Assembly (NCBI GenBank): GCA_021613335.1
Contig: JAJTWR010000159.1
Span: 1,462,501 to 1,526,500, forward strand
DNA from: Whitmania pigra
Taxonomy: Eukaryota; Annelida; Clitellata; Hirudinida; Haemopidae
Reading direction: 5' to 3'
Length of the DNA stretch: 64,000 nt
How positions within the stretch are numbered: the stretch's first letter is position 1; every line of letters starts with the position of its first letter. Below, piece after piece: positions 41,790-59,872 of this stretch. The translations under genes and the position numbers were made by a program. Under the pieces are notes generated by a model, which saw only the letters and a list, made by a program, of their open reading frames with translations, had not been told where the DNA came from and searched no databases.

Positions 41790-44250
41790 TTATTGTCCAA
41801 ATTAATCAAAAACAGAAGAAACTACGCTTATAAAGTGAAGTACCAAATTGTGAAATTGAAAACTGACTTACCAACTAAACCCAATCTCGCCACAACTTCA
41901 ATGGGCATTAGTGTTACCCGAAACCCGCTCACCTCTAGATCTTTCGCTAGCTCAGAGTATTTCTCCGCTTTCAGCACATTGCTTGCTTCGATCCTATCTT
42001 CCCACGGGACAGTCAACTCTGTCAAAATGAAAGCGCCTGACGACGACAACGCGAGAACAACATCCGGCCGCCTGCCGCTATCCCTAAGCATATTGTGTCA
42101 TATTTGGGATAGTGTCTCAAGCCTTCTAGGTCGGATGCGACTGTCCAATCATTGCAAGAATGTCTCTCCTCGGAGGGAGTCTATTTTTCTTACAGGGTAG
42201 TGAAAAGCCTTCTCGCAAGAAGTGTACCTTCCGCTGCAATGCAACCTTGCGAGAATTTGCTTCTACCACTTCCTTTAGCACCTTGTTGTGTCGCCACGTG
42301 TACCGACCATTATCAAGGTCATATTCGTAATTTGAGGGCACATGATGAAATCTCGAAACCACAGCAGAGCTCAAATTTACAATCTTTTGTCAAACCCCAC
42401 CTTCTTGTCCTTGGAAGGTAGTTGGCCATAAATGACTGCCTTAATGACGTGATCAGTGTTGTGCAGTATCGAATTACATGTAATTCGTTACTGTAATTAA
42501 TTACATTTTTTGGTAATTTTTACTTGTAACAATTACAAAAAAAATTGTGTACTCTTACTTGTAACAAATTACTATTTTTGGTCATACTTTTAATTCGTTA
42601 CCTTTTTGGCGCAAGACGTTACAAAGTAACATAAATAACATTTTAAATTAGTTTAATTTATTTAAAAATTTAAATTCTAGATTGTTATTCTTTGGTTCGT
42701 TCGAGAACCTTCCCCTTCCCGATCATCGCTCATTTGTTATTGTGGTTATCGCCGGTCGTTTTTGTTTTAAATCGGAAATTGTTGATTAGTCATACCGAAG
42801 CTTTTTTAATATATAATATTATATACATATAATAATATAAGATTTAATAAATCGTAGTATGGATTCATTTGAAACCATTTTTAGTGTCGTTAGCGAAGAT
42901 AAGAGGAACAAGGGTGAAGATAGTCCGTGGCCGTATTTGAACAAAATGTTCAGATTTCAATCAAAGGAAAATCATATAAGTATGCATGCCTACTCTGCCA
43001 ACAGAAACAAAAACTACATGTTCAGCATATGAAGGTTCTTCATCTAACTTGAAGAACCACGTGGAACGCATGCATACAACAGAAGTTAAGGAATATGGTA
43101 TATCTGTTGCTAACGATTGTCAAGCTTGATGAGAAACTGGTAGCCAAAATAGCATCTTCTAATGCAGCAAAGATGGACGAGCTTTGAGCTCCCGTTCATC
43201 TGATGCTGACAGTATTGAAGACAGTTTCTTCAATTGCACAAAGTCAACTGATATTCTAATGCAGTATCTTCGAGACCGATCAGATGACATGAACATTATT
43301 ACTGGAAGCGATACCCTGAAGAAATTATTTATCCAGTTGAACACTCCTCTGCCAGCTAGTGCAGCTGTTGAACGTTTATTCAGCTCTGCTGGTATGACAA
43401 AGAACAGCTGAAGGACCATAATGAGTGACAAACTATTCGAGGACTTAGTTATGTTAAAAATTAACAAAAATTTGTGATTGTAATGTAATAAATAATAAAA
43501 ACACCAAAAGAATGCATTAGTTCAAATGTTATTACTTAATGACTGTTAGTACTAGCAGTTAATACCAGTAATTGTTTTAACGATAAGAGAAACAATTCCT
43601 TTTAAATAATACGGAATGATGTATGATCACAATAATGACGGCATCAAAGTTACTTGTAATTTTTACTTAAAAGTAACTTTTAGACGCTGTAACTTTTAAC
43701 TTTTACTTGAGTAAATTTTTGAGACAATACTCTTACTTATACTTAAGTAGCTTTTTGAGCTATTACTTTTACTTGTAACTAGTTACCGAAATGAGGTAAT
43801 TTTTACAACACTGGACGTGATCTCTTTCCATTTCTATCCTTCTCTCCTGAATGATAAGCCATGTCATAACCGATGCTCTGCGGTTACATGACTCAGAACA
43901 TTTTGCGAAGTGGTTCCACTTAACAGCTTGACGACCCGTCTGAATAGGACCTCGCATTTCCTCGAACGTCAGTTCCGCAACTGACTTATCGCCTTCGTAC
44001 TGTGCTTTGCAAATCTCCCTTTTGGTTCTTAGCAGTGATTTAACTTTGCAGATCCTGATGTCAGCAGAGTTGTTTAGCAACTAATGCGTTCTTATTTTGG
44101 AGACATCATACTCTTCCACTATGCCAAAAGCTCTAAGAGATAGCTATAACTTAGTGTTCTTGCTGTAGAGGGCAACAGATGACATCCCTGGCGGCAGCCC
44201 AAGCCATGTCCTGATGTACCTGTTAACTTTCCTCTCTAGCCCTTCGACTG
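41790..44250 (-). mobile_element. Non-LTR retrotransposon 3' ORF relic, split by a hAT
   Basis: Minus-strand frames from 44250 to 43822 and from 42445 to about 41830 belong together: removing the hAT at 42454-43813 and one copy of its target site leaves a frame open across the join. Motifs in order: WLGLPPGMSSVALYSKNTKL, EMRGPIQTGRQ, YTWRHNKVLKEV and GRRPDVVLALSSSGAFILTE before LTVPWE. The RRPD-x-n-E pattern near the C-terminus resembles the restriction-like endonuclease of R2/NeSL-type LINEs. The clade is inferred. Stops and frameshifts show it is dead. Confidence 0.65.
42454..43813 (+). mobile_element. hAT transposon with BED finger and 8-bp TSD
   Basis: Bounded by CAGTGTTGTGCAG and TTTACAACACTG, and flanked by the perfect 8-bp repeat GACGTGAT at 42446-42453 and 43814-43821. 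Inside, about 42858-43100 encodes a BED-type zinc finger split by one frameshift (YACLLCQQKQK, then SSNLKNHVERMHTTEVKEYG). Bases 43184-43470 encode the hAT dimerisation tail (PLPASAAVERLFSSAG, then LFEDLVMLKINKN). The catalytic middle is missing. It sits inside the retrotransposon relic, so it is the younger insertion. Confidence 0.9.
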
Positions 44251-44887
44251 TTACTACGTATTACTAAGATTAAGAGGTGTTGTTGCAAGCGATTCAGCAA
44301 ATTTTATGCATATGTAATTTGGGTCATTATCTTGTCACTTCGTAAATAAGCATTTTAGGATCTGTTTTAATTCACCTTTGCTATAGTTTGATTAATAAGA
44401 TGAGCACATTAATATGTCACCCGTAGTAATAATAATTGTCTTTCAGTGTTACCAGTTCAAGTAATCATTTTATCCATTCGATTAAAAATCAGAACGGAAA
44501 CGGAATTATTTACTCACACAAGTTTTAGTGGTTTACATTTTAAAGAAAACAGAAAACTAACTGCAAGTGTTTGAGCCTCAGCGCATCGATTTATGAATTC
44601 TAAATTTGGCACTCCAGGTAACTGTTGCTACCATACTTTCCTAAATACATAAGTTATAGGTTGGAACTTTCGATGTTTACAAATTTAAAGAATAGAAGTA
44701 TATTTAAAGAAGTTAGATTTCGATTTAGCCTTGGCGTCATCAGATTACGTCTTTTGTATGGTCTAAAGACATTTGGGGCACCACGGTTTTAGGTTAACAC
44801 CCCATACAAAACACAGTGACAAAATTCTGTATAAAAATACAACAATAAGAATATCTAATTTTAATTTGTTGGGCTACATTAATTTAT
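44251..44887. other. Intergenic
   Basis: No supported gene; 3' flank of the SIX gene on its lower-coordinate side. Confidence 0.5.
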
Positions 44888-45542
44888 TTAGTAAGGCCTA
44901 TTGGTCAATCTTAAATGTTTGACACGCTGCCTTTTGTTTTTGAACCAATTGTTGACTTGAATCATCGTCAAGCCAGTGCTTTGACAGAGACTTTCTTTTT
45001 CCTTTTGATTTGGATATCTGGATCTTGTGAAACTCTCTGAAAGAGCGAATCTGGCGCTCGTTTTTACTCCGTATAAAGAGCTCCTCCCATCCCAAATTGT
45101 GCCTGGGTATGGAAATTTCCTCCTTATGCGAAACCTGTCTGTTGCAGTCAACTTTCTACCTCGTTCTTGTTCTTCCCGATCATAATGCGCCTAAAATTTA
45201 ATATTGTTTAATTAAGTGCTCTTGTCCATTTTTGTAAAAAAAAAAAACAGGAATTCTGACCTGGTTCCACATCTGTTGCAGTTCAGAATGGTAATTTTTG
45301 CCAAACCTAGACTTACATATTATTTGAAAAAATTTGCCAAAATTTCGTTTATATTGCAGAAGATACATAATAGCCAATAAAATTTCTTGCTGGACAGGCG
45401 AAAGTCCATCTTCCATAAACTCCGAATTGTCCTGGAGATAAGAAACGCTTGGCAAATTCAGTACTTCTTCCAACTGAACATATCTCCGTTCTTTTAGCAA
45501 CACTCGGCAAATGCATGAAACTTGCTCCTCCGAGAAAATCAT
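44888..45542 (-). CDS. Divergent SIX-class homeobox transcription factor
   Basis: DNA-binding regulator of the sine oculis/SIX class. Exon 1 is 45542-45261, exon 2 is 45190-44888, with a 70-bp intron in between; spliced length 194 aa. It starts MIFSEEQVSCICRVL, matching the start of the SIX domain. The domain runs into QMWNQ/AHYDREEQERGR across the splice, then FRIRRKFPYPGTIWDG, the class signature joining SIX domain and homeodomain. Helix 3 reads QVNNWFKNKRQR. It is nearly all SIX domain plus homeodomain, with an 11-residue tail and none of the long C-terminal region of most SIX proteins. Many SIX-domain positions are diverged. It may be a fast-evolving paralogue; I cannot assign Six1/2, 3/6 or 4/5. 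Confidence 0.9.
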
Positions 45543-46166
45543 AACTTCAAAACTGAGTTAAAAAGATAGTTTTTTTAAAGAAAATGAGATGGAGCTATTT
45601 AAGTAATTTTCTGATGACCAGTTTGCAGGAAGCTGTGGTGACTTTAGTTACATCATCAAAGCATTAAAACTCCGCGGTTCGAATTCCGGTTTCAAATTTA
45701 AAAGTAAAAGTTTGTTAGAATAACCACTCTGTAAGACAATATTTTGATTCCAGCTTACACTTTTCTTTTAATCGTTAAGGAAATGATCCATTCGATGTTT
45801 GTCCTCCTTTGAAGTAAGGCTTCTTTTATGTGGACTTTATCTAATAATTTGAAGTTTTACAACTTTTTTAAATAATTAGTGGGGTCTCATCTCTTAAATT
45901 ACATCTTGGAATTTTTAGAAAACTTAAAGCAGGGGAGTCATTTTTTAATAACACTATGTAAAACACTTTAAAGTTCCTGGCTTCCGATTGGTATATTTCA
46001 ATTGATTAAGACTAAAGGGTATGAAGGAAGGTTATATTCATCATAAACTTCGATTTTTGTGATCACGGCCTAACATTTCATAAATATATATATAAAATAG
46101 GAGAGTTTGTGCATTGACTCGTAGTTATACGTAAAATCTCTTTCTAAAACCCCCGAATGCATTCCC
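45543..46166. other. Intergenic with tRNA-like fragment
   Basis: No gene. Around 45628-45695 a sequence with GCGGTTCGAATTCCGG has a good B box but no closing acceptor stem, so it looks like another SINE/tRNA relic. Confidence 0.4.
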
Positions 46167-46721
46167 CAGTGGCGTACCAAGGGGGTATGGCAGGGGCAGT
46201 CCGCCCCGGGCGGAAAGTGCCAAGAAGCGTCATTTTGAGGGGTACTCAAAAAATAAAAATAGAAACACTGTGAAACCTGTTTTATGATAATTATGATTGT
46301 CAGCTTGGTTAGTTGATGAAACAAGAGTTCTTTGCCAAAAGGAAAAGAAAAATTTGTGGAAGCTTCGGGAAACGATAATATCGATGGACCTCTTCAACTT
46401 TGATCTTCATACAAAGACACCATCTTGGGATACTGTGATCCAATTGCGTATCTTCCTGACCTAGGCTATTAGGGCTGCCAGATGAGAGCGCTCTTTCTCC
46501 AAACTTAAGTTAATAATGCACTACCTTCGATCAGCCAGAGGGGGACTAAATTTTGAAACTGTTATAAAAAAAAACTTTGCGAAAAGAAAAGCGCGAAAAA
46601 TTTGTTTGTAAATTCTTATTTGATTGTAGTTCCATGAAAATAAATATTTGAGAGCTTTTCGAAATTTTGAAGCAGAATCCTAAAACCGCCCTGAGCGGCA
46701 AGAACAGTTGGTGCGCCACTG
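46167..46721 (+). mobile_element. Decayed hAT element
   Basis: Ends CAGTGGCGTACCAA and (reverse complement of the right end) CAGTGGCGCACCAA form 14-bp inverted repeats with one mismatch. Bases 46485-46535 encode ERSFSKLKLIMHYLRSA, matching the C-terminal dimerisation motif of hAT transposases. The flanking octamers share only four of eight bases, so no target duplication is left. Confidence 0.7.
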
Positions 46722-47671
46722 GTTTGCCGTCCCTTGGAAAAGGCTGAAATGAAGTTCGTGTTATATTAAGTGTGGTCAATTTTCGAAAAAATCAAAATTT
46801 GAAAAGTGGGGTAGATATGAACAAATGGCAATAGCTTCTAAAATGTAGGTAATATTTAATTAATATTTTATGTTTCTTTATGATATAGGCCATGTTCATG
46901 GTGTCAAAGCACGTTTTTGTTTCCCTAATTCATTCCCCTTCCACTGCATTGAGCTGCCCCTATCCCCTTCCCATAGGAAATTTTTGAGAATTGCACATTC
47001 CCATACGGTACTTTTAACTTATTTTGATGATCGGAAACCCAATTGTTTTATACTTGTAAGGAAAACATAACAAAAACTTTATTCAAATGATATATGTAAT
47101 ATGTCAGCAGTCAGTCTCAGCGGTCAGCCACACACCCACGATGAATTCTTGTTCAACACCGATTAAAAGCAAGGTTAGTCAGTCGTTCTTGTGACATGGA
47201 ACACCTGAGGTGTATTTTTAATCATTTGAAATTTGAAAGCGCAAGAGATGTGACTTTGCCAACACCAATCGCCTGATTGGATGTCTCTCTCCCTTTGGAT
47301 GTTGGGGGCCATTGCATTCCTGCACTCCCATCTGCACGCCAGTGTTTAAAGCATAAATTTAATTGAGATACTTTTGTGGGGTAGACAGGATATTGATTTG
47401 CTTTGGTCTGACCTTTAAGCTATAGTGAAATCAGCTACATGCACTCCCGCAATAAAGAATCTATATCTGAAAACCTAATTATCGATTCAGAAAAATATAT
47501 TCTATTTAGCAGTGAACGTTTTTACAAATTAATTAAATTTTTTTAAATTCAATTCAAATTTTTTTTAATTAAAAGTTTTCGCTGTTCTTAACACCACCTT
47601 TGAAACTAACGTAAACCGGACGTATACTGCGCAACATCGTTTGAAACTGGCCCTACACAAAAAATTGCAAC
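46722..47671. other. PI31 upstream flank
   Basis: No supported gene. It begins with a half-copy of the GGGACGTCATTT MITE family at 46735-46752. A short frame MNSCSTPIKSK before GTTAGT at 47141-47173 might be an upstream exon of something, but nothing links to it. Confidence 0.4.
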
Positions 47672-50375
47672 ATGTCTTTGGAAATTTTTTATCATGCAGT
47701 TAGAAGTGAAATTGATTCGAAGTTTCATGCGGTTCTGGCTGCCGTCCATTTTGCCCTAGTTAATATGGGGTTTAAATGCATTGAGCTCGCAGAAAAGGTA
47801 TCTATTGATTTCATTGACATTAGCGTTTTTGGTAATAATAATAATAATGTAGCTACTGTACATTTAGGTTCCGCTGAGTCCACCAAATGGACCATTTTCA
47901 GACATGTTACCTAAGAACTGGAATCTCAGCAAAAACAAGTGCAATCTTGTTTATTGGAATCCGAAAGGACATTTTTTCTTAATGTTCAAGATTTTCAACA
48001 TGGATTCTTATGCTCTTGCTCATGCAATTGTATGTCTTATGTGACAATCTTAATTGAAGCCCATTTTTAACATTTTCTATGCACTGATAACTTAATTTTA
48101 TTTCTTAGAAAGAGGGAGGATCTTCTATAACTGACCTGGACATTGTTTATGATGATTACTTTGGAAATGAATTTGGTGAATTCACTGGGTAGGTGTTGCC
48201 ACTTATTTGTTTATTAATTTATTGTGTTATTCATTTAAGGAACTTTCTGTTTATATTTGAAGCAGCAATTGTTTATCTGCATTGTGACATGCATTAGCTG
48301 GATTATTTTGCAAAATTATGCTCATGCATTTGATGATGTTGGAATAGATAGTCTGTCATTTCAAATCATTGTGGTGAATGGTCCAAAACAAATCCTAGAA
48401 TAAAGTATATAAATTTGACTATTCTGGAATTTAATATTTCCATAAATGTAATAATATTGCAGCCTGTACAAGAAATCAGAAGAGTTATTGGATATTATTG
48501 AAAAAAAGCTCATTAAACCTGCTCTTCCAAAGCCTGTCCAAGATTCAACTAAAAAAACAGAGAGTGTCAAGCCCGAGTCCAATTCGTCATCATCGTCAGA
48601 TGTTTTTTTTGACCCTTTTGAAAAGGGAGTTTTCAGGGATACTTCTTCAGATGTTGATCCATGTCCTTTTTGCAGAGAAAAGAAGAAGCCTGATATAGGG
48701 TGAGCTTGAAAAATATTTATTTTCTCTTGTGGCACTTTTTGTGTAAATGCAGTGGCACAAAGCACCGTTTCTATTTTTACTTTTTGCTTCTATAGTCCCG
48801 TTCTTCCGTGCGGCCGCTGTGATTTGGATCCGTTGGGAAGAGGTTGCACTTGTGGAAGAGGTGGAATGTTCTTCGATCCACTCAAGAATTTCAACCACCC
48901 CGGCAGACCCCAACCGACCGATCCTAACCGGATACCACCGTAAGATTTTCAGCTTTGTTATTTTTTATTTGCTTTTGTATCTAGATGAAGTTTCGAGTTG
49001 TCTTGTGCATCTGTATCAGATGCGGAGGGACTATAATCACATAGCTGTTTGTACAGCACTTCGTCCCAATTGTACTTGACATGCAGACTGGTTTGTGCAT
49101 GAGACATAAAATTACCACACTCAGACAATTTAATAACGAACCATGACAATTGTTTGCAGAAATGCAACCTTCTGAGTTCACTTAGAATTAATAAAATTTT
49201 TTAAATTCATGATTATAACATTTTATAAATAAGGCCACATTTAGTTATTTAGTTGAGACATAAGCATATTAGTGAACCATTTTGGAAGTTCATATCTTGC
49301 ATTAGATGTTTGCATCTGCAACACAATGTAATATTACCATATATTGCACGTGTGTGCATTATTAATATGCATTGCACTCATATAATACACTGAGAATGGA
49401 AACCATGAGGACACCCTAATTTCTAATTTCCTGATAACTCACTCAATATAAGTTCAGCATTACTCACTTTTAAAACTTACATCACTTTACAAAACATCCT
49501 GTACATTTTCAAATAAATTAAACATTTTTTTTCATGTTTTCCATGAGATTTTAATCATTTTTCAATGATTTTTGAAAGTGTCTTTCATCATTATTTGGAC
49601 ATCTTGAAATCATGTTTTTTTGATTTTTTATATTAATTCATGAAAATGTCTTTACAAAATTCTAAAGGATAATTGCGAATACATACACAATATATATTTG
49701 CACAACATACTAAAATTTCTCCACATTAAAGCATTTATTTATCAATAATGATGAAAGAATTAGCGAGTTTTCACGCATTAATGTCTCCTTGTGATTTCCA
49801 TTCTGACGTTATCAACATGAGTTGCATGACCACTGCAGCACGAACATTGTAAAACATTTGTAGAATCGAGAAATACCAAATGTCTGTGGAAGTTGGAGGT
49901 CATTGAGTGTTGATTGCTTTATTTGAAGGGGTTCTGTGCCACCGGGAGCAAGGTTTGATCCAATAAGGCCCCCACTTGATCCCAGAAATACTCAAGAGTA
50001 AGTTTACAAAGGTTTATTAACGTTTTCACAAGATGGCCTAATTTATTGTTTGTAATACCACTTGCTTGTGAAAAAATTAAGCGTATATTTGTTAATAACA
50101 GCATTTGTGCGGTTGGCATTTGAGAGGTTGTTGCTTGCTGCATCCATTTTATTTCATGTTTTGGTGTTTGATTCTTTCTTATTGAAATTCCACGTTTGTT
50201 GATAGCATCCATGTGTCGTGAAAGGATTTTAAATTGAAGTTTCAGAATTACTTTAAAATTTTTAATTAATTCGTAACAAAACACAACATTGCCATTTACT
50301 GTTGCTGTTATTCACACTTACAGACCTGATCCGGATGAAATGAGGCCTCCGGGATCGAGGGAACATTACTTCTAA
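47672..50375 (+). CDS. PSMF1: PI31 proteasome inhibitor/adaptor (PSMF1)
   Basis: PI31 binds the 20S proteasome through its disordered proline-rich tail and also works as a proteasome transport adaptor. Exons 47672-47797, 47868-48029, 48109-48188, 48463-48699, 48796-48939, 49929-49997 and 50324-50375 give one 289-aa frame (human: 271). The N-terminal FP domain includes LPKNWNLSKNKCNLVYWN and DLDIVYDDYF, ending YKKSEELLDIIEKKLI. The C-terminal region shows CDLDPLGRG, GMFFDPLKNF, NRIPPGSVPPGARFDPIRPP and PDPDEMRPPGSREHYF. The penultimate Tyr keeps the HbYX-like end, though His replaces the hydrophobic residue. Odd: Cys pairs at 190/193 and 207/210, plus 219/221, lie between FP domain and tail. 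The stop is 269 bp from the stop of the convergent SGK gene. Confidence 0.93.
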
Positions 50376-50644
50376 ATGTTTGTTTTCAAACTGCTTTTCA
50401 CAACAAGCGTCAAAACATCTCTCATAACGTGTTCAGTCATAAATACATCTGCAGTTGCAAACGGAAATTTGACAAATTTGAAATAAATATCGTTAATTAC
50501 TAAAAAAGTAAACTTTTTTGTTTTTTTTTATAATATTTGGATGTGAGCCGGTTTGTGTTCGGGGTGCCGAACATGGTTGTAAAATGGCGGTGTTCATGTT
50601 CTTTCTTAAGCCGTGGTTTAAGTCCCGTATTTTAATTTGAAAAT

Positions 50645-55636
<4,992 letters not shown>

Positions 55637-55753
55637 CTGAATAATAATGTTATTTTAATAATAAGATAAAAAATAATATAATAAATATTATTATTTATTA
55701 ATTTGGTATATCAAGTCGATTTAAAATTACGATAATATTAACATTGGCTGTAA

Positions 55754-56070
<317 letters not shown>

Positions 56071-56072
<2 letters not shown>

Positions 56073-56924
56073 CGTGTTTACCAGGAAATAAGTCCTACCC
56101 CAAAAGTAAGCCCTAGTAAGATTTAAGGTCATACCATAAGTCTGTTGCAACACAATAATATGTTGAATTATAAGCTATTAACTTAATAACAGTAACATTC
56201 TATTAAAATATTAATATAATAGAGTATCGATAATGAAATTATAATTACTGTACCTATTTTTATGTTATTTCGACATTACCTTGTTTCGATTTATGATGAG
56301 TGCAAAAAGAATAAGCTATTCGGTACAATACAAGAATGAACCATGTCAAGAATCTCACAACTTTCTGTTAAGAAAATAAGTTGGATATTCGAATTATCCA
56401 CAAATGGCGAGCAAGTGTGGATCAGAAACTGTATGAAGCCCAACATGCCAAAGGTTTTGAATTGGGTTAAGAATTCAGTGTGCAAAATCACTGCCAGTTA
56501 TGTTGCCAATGCGACAGGGTACATGAACAAGAAATATTCATTTAATGTTCTCTTATTATTCTCTTGCTAAACAAGACAGATTGAGACCAATGGTTTTGCG
56601 GTAAATGGATATGCAAGAAAATAGGCAGGAATTCAGAGTTTGGAAATTTCCAAGGGTGGTCCAAAAGAATTCGATATGACTGTATCTGATTGTTTTTTCA
56701 AAAATGCCCTAATTAATGGGTTTTCTAACACCCTTGTCATTAATAAATGATTAAAACCAAGCTTCTTAACATTTGTAGCATAATAATTTGTGTAACGTGA
56801 AGAAATGTTCTGATGAATTGTTGATTATGAAATTATAAGACACCCCCCCCGAAAATAAGCCCTAGCGCGCATTTTGGAGCAAAAATTAATATCAGACACT
56901 GTCTTATTTTCGGAGAAACACGGT
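56071..56924. mobile_element. DNA transposon with ACCGTGTTT inverted ends
   Basis: Starts ACCGTGTTTACCAGGAAATA and ends CGGAGAAACACGGT. After inversion the right end reads ACCGTGTTTCTCCG, so 9 bp match exactly and homology extends into AAATAAG. Both flanks are AATAAT, so the target duplication cannot be told from the microsatellite. An internal frame (56343-56570) has no motif I can assign. I leave the superfamily open. Confidence 0.65.
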
Positions 56925-57084
56925 AATAATATTTTTAACAACAATAATAATAATTATTAATAACAATAATAACAATAATAATAATATTTTTAAAACCATA
57001 ATAACAATATTTTCAATAACTATAATAACAATAATAATAATATTTTTTAAAAACAATAATAAGGAAAAAGAACGAAATATCAAA

Positions 57085-57174
57085 ATGAAACTTGCAGTGA
57101 TTTTTTTCTTTCTTTCCTTGATCGTATTGTCGATGATGGTGACCGAAAGATCCGATGATGACGTCATTTGGTGA
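57085..57174 (+). CDS. Possible short secreted peptide ORF
   Basis: A 29-aa frame begins MKLAVIFFFLSLIVLSMMVT, which looks like a classical signal peptide, followed by an acidic ERSDDDVIW. It could be a chance frame in AT-rich DNA, or a first exon with a donor at ATTTG/GTGATG. No partner exon found. Confidence 0.2.
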   Translation: MKLAVIFFFLSLIVLSMMVTERSDDDVIW

Positions 57175-57271
57175 TGGTTATGATGATGATGATGATGATG
57201 ACGGTCTGCCATGGTAATGATGTTTTTGGAATTTTAAAAAATGAATTTGTATGTCATGAAATTTAGCGATA

Positions 57272-57275
<4 letters not shown>

Positions 57276-57323
<48 letters not shown>
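57276..57323 (+). repeat. (ATT)n microsatellite
   Basis: Sixteen or so uninterrupted ATT units. Confidence 0.95.
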
Positions 57324-57325
<2 letters not shown>

Positions 57326-57494
57326 ATGATGATGACTTATTTTATGACATAAGATGTGATACGACATAGCACAGCATAACACAAAAAATAACACAATAAA
57401 ACTTGGCAAAATACTATAATATCAACATTTTATTTCGATAGGCAATCACCATACAATGCATTGTGTTGCATCGAATTGTTAATTGTAATTGTAT

Positions 57495-57660
57495 CTTCAT
57501 TTATATAGCGCCATAAGCATAGCGTCAGAGCTTGTAACCATTTATTTAGCGCTCCTTCCCAAGGTCGCTTGCATCAGTGTAGGCTGAGTTTTGAACATGA
57601 CACGTTTAAATTGAAAATTTTAAAATTTAAACATTACGACATTTGCCATTACTTCCATAT
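57495..57660 (-). repeat. Second SINE copy with LINE-like tail
   Basis: Shares the tail and body of the copy at 395-566 (plus strand TTTATATAGCGCCATAAGCA, then CCTTCCCAAGG and CATTACGACA). A 35-bp AT-rich insert interrupts it near 57601-57636, and the B box is eroded. Confidence 0.7.
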
Positions 57661-58023
57661 GTAGGAAAGTAACCCATTTGGAATCTGCCCAAGTTGTCGA
57701 ATTTATATTTGTCGTTATGCTACCACATCTCAGCGTAGTCACTAAGTCTAATTTTGTGAAAACTCGAAAGTGTTTTTATTTAATTTGGATCATTTTGATT
57801 GGATGAACAGCTTCCTCATTTATTCCACCATTTATTTCCTGCATCTCGTTAGTAGTTCATTAATCTCGCATAATTAGGTCATCGTACGCAAATCAGGCTT
57901 ATTAAAAATCTTACAAATAATTTTCCTAAAATAATCTTTTGTTTCCGAAGCATGAACTTATAAACATAAACATAAAAACATAAACATAAAAACATAAAAA
58001 CATAAACATAAAAACATAAACAA

Positions 58024-58126
58024 TGCAACAACGTAGACCGTCAAACCTCACCTGCGGGCTGAGATCGACCACCAGGAAATGAAACAATCCACAAAACATG
58101 ATCACCTGCCTCGGTGCTTTTATAGT
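58024..58126 (-). promoter_or_regulatory. Possible SGK promoter and first exon
   Basis: On the minus strand CTATAAAAGC (58118-58126) is a strong TATA match. About 30 bp downstream is an ATG frame MFCGLFHFLVVDLSPQ that ends at CCCGCAG/GTGAGG (donor at about 58052). It lies 2.4 kb upstream of the first PX exon on the same strand, so it could be the SGK first exon. Its reading phase cannot be tied to the next exon. Confidence 0.3.
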
Positions 58127-58159
58127 CAGTTGTGCTTGCAAATGTCAAGGACGATTGAT

Positions 58160-58745
<586 letters not shown>

Positions 58746-59489
58746 AAGACGGTGAAGAAGATTGACGATTTGTTGGCATTAAAAAGCTGTTATAATTAAT
58801 GAATACTGAATTGAAATATTTATAAATTTATTTTATAATATAATATATTTTAATTTAAGCATTCATTTAAAATAATTCATTGTTTTTATTACTTGACTTT
58901 TTTGTCAGCACACTAAGTTTGAAAATGTTTGGAATTTTTTACCGTGACGATGAATTATGATTACGATGATGACGATGATGCTAATGGATATAATCAGGAT
59001 GATGACGATGATGACGACAACGGGATGATGATGATGTTTATCAGTAATAACTATAATATTATTATTATAGTACTACATTAATATTATTTCAAAAATTATC
59101 ATTACTATTATTATTAATATTTAGATAGTGATGATTTAATAATTCAAAAAAAAGTAAACAGAGCGTAATAAATTCATAAAAAACATTTTGAACATTGACC
59201 GTTACGTGAAACAGAATATTCCTCTTGCAACTTAAGTTCCATAATTTAATTTTATTTATTAATAATATAATATTATATTTAATTTTATTTATTAATAATA
59301 TAATAAATAATATTAAATTAATATAATGATATTAATTTTATTTATAATTTTATATAATTATATTTTATTAATAATATAATAAATAATATTAAATTACACA
59401 ATAATTAAAATGCATTATTGCGAATTCATAAATAGTTATTGTTGATCCAGTTATTAATATTGATTGTTTGTTTTATGAATAAATAAATA
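58746..59489. other. AT-rich intergenic
   Basis: No supported gene. Contains GAT-rich stretches at 58950-59035 and AATATTA-rich palindromic sequence at 59250-59400. Confidence 0.5.
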
Positions 59490-59872
59490 ATATAATGTAA
59501 TATATTAATATAATATAATATAATATAATATAATATAATATACTATAATATAATATAATATAATATAATATAATATAATATAATATAATATAAATAATAT
59601 AATATAAGATAATATAATATAATATAATATAATATAATAGAATATAATATAATATAATATCATATAATATAATATATATAATATAATATAATCTAATATA
59701 ATATAATATAATATCATATAATATAATATAATATAATATAAGATAATATAATATAATATATATAATATAATATAATATAATATAATATAATATAATTAAT
59801 CTAATATAATATAATATTAATATAATATAATATAATATAATATAATATAATATAATATAATATAATATAATC
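59490..59872. repeat. (TATAA)n microsatellite
   Basis: About 380 bp of the pentamer TATAA with sporadic substitutions. The long minus-strand Leu/Ile/Tyr frame is an artefact of the pentamer. Confidence 0.95.

Noticed and set aside
45628..45695. Possible tRNA gene with good B box
   Set aside because: The 5' and 3' ends do not pair and no anticodon loop is evident.
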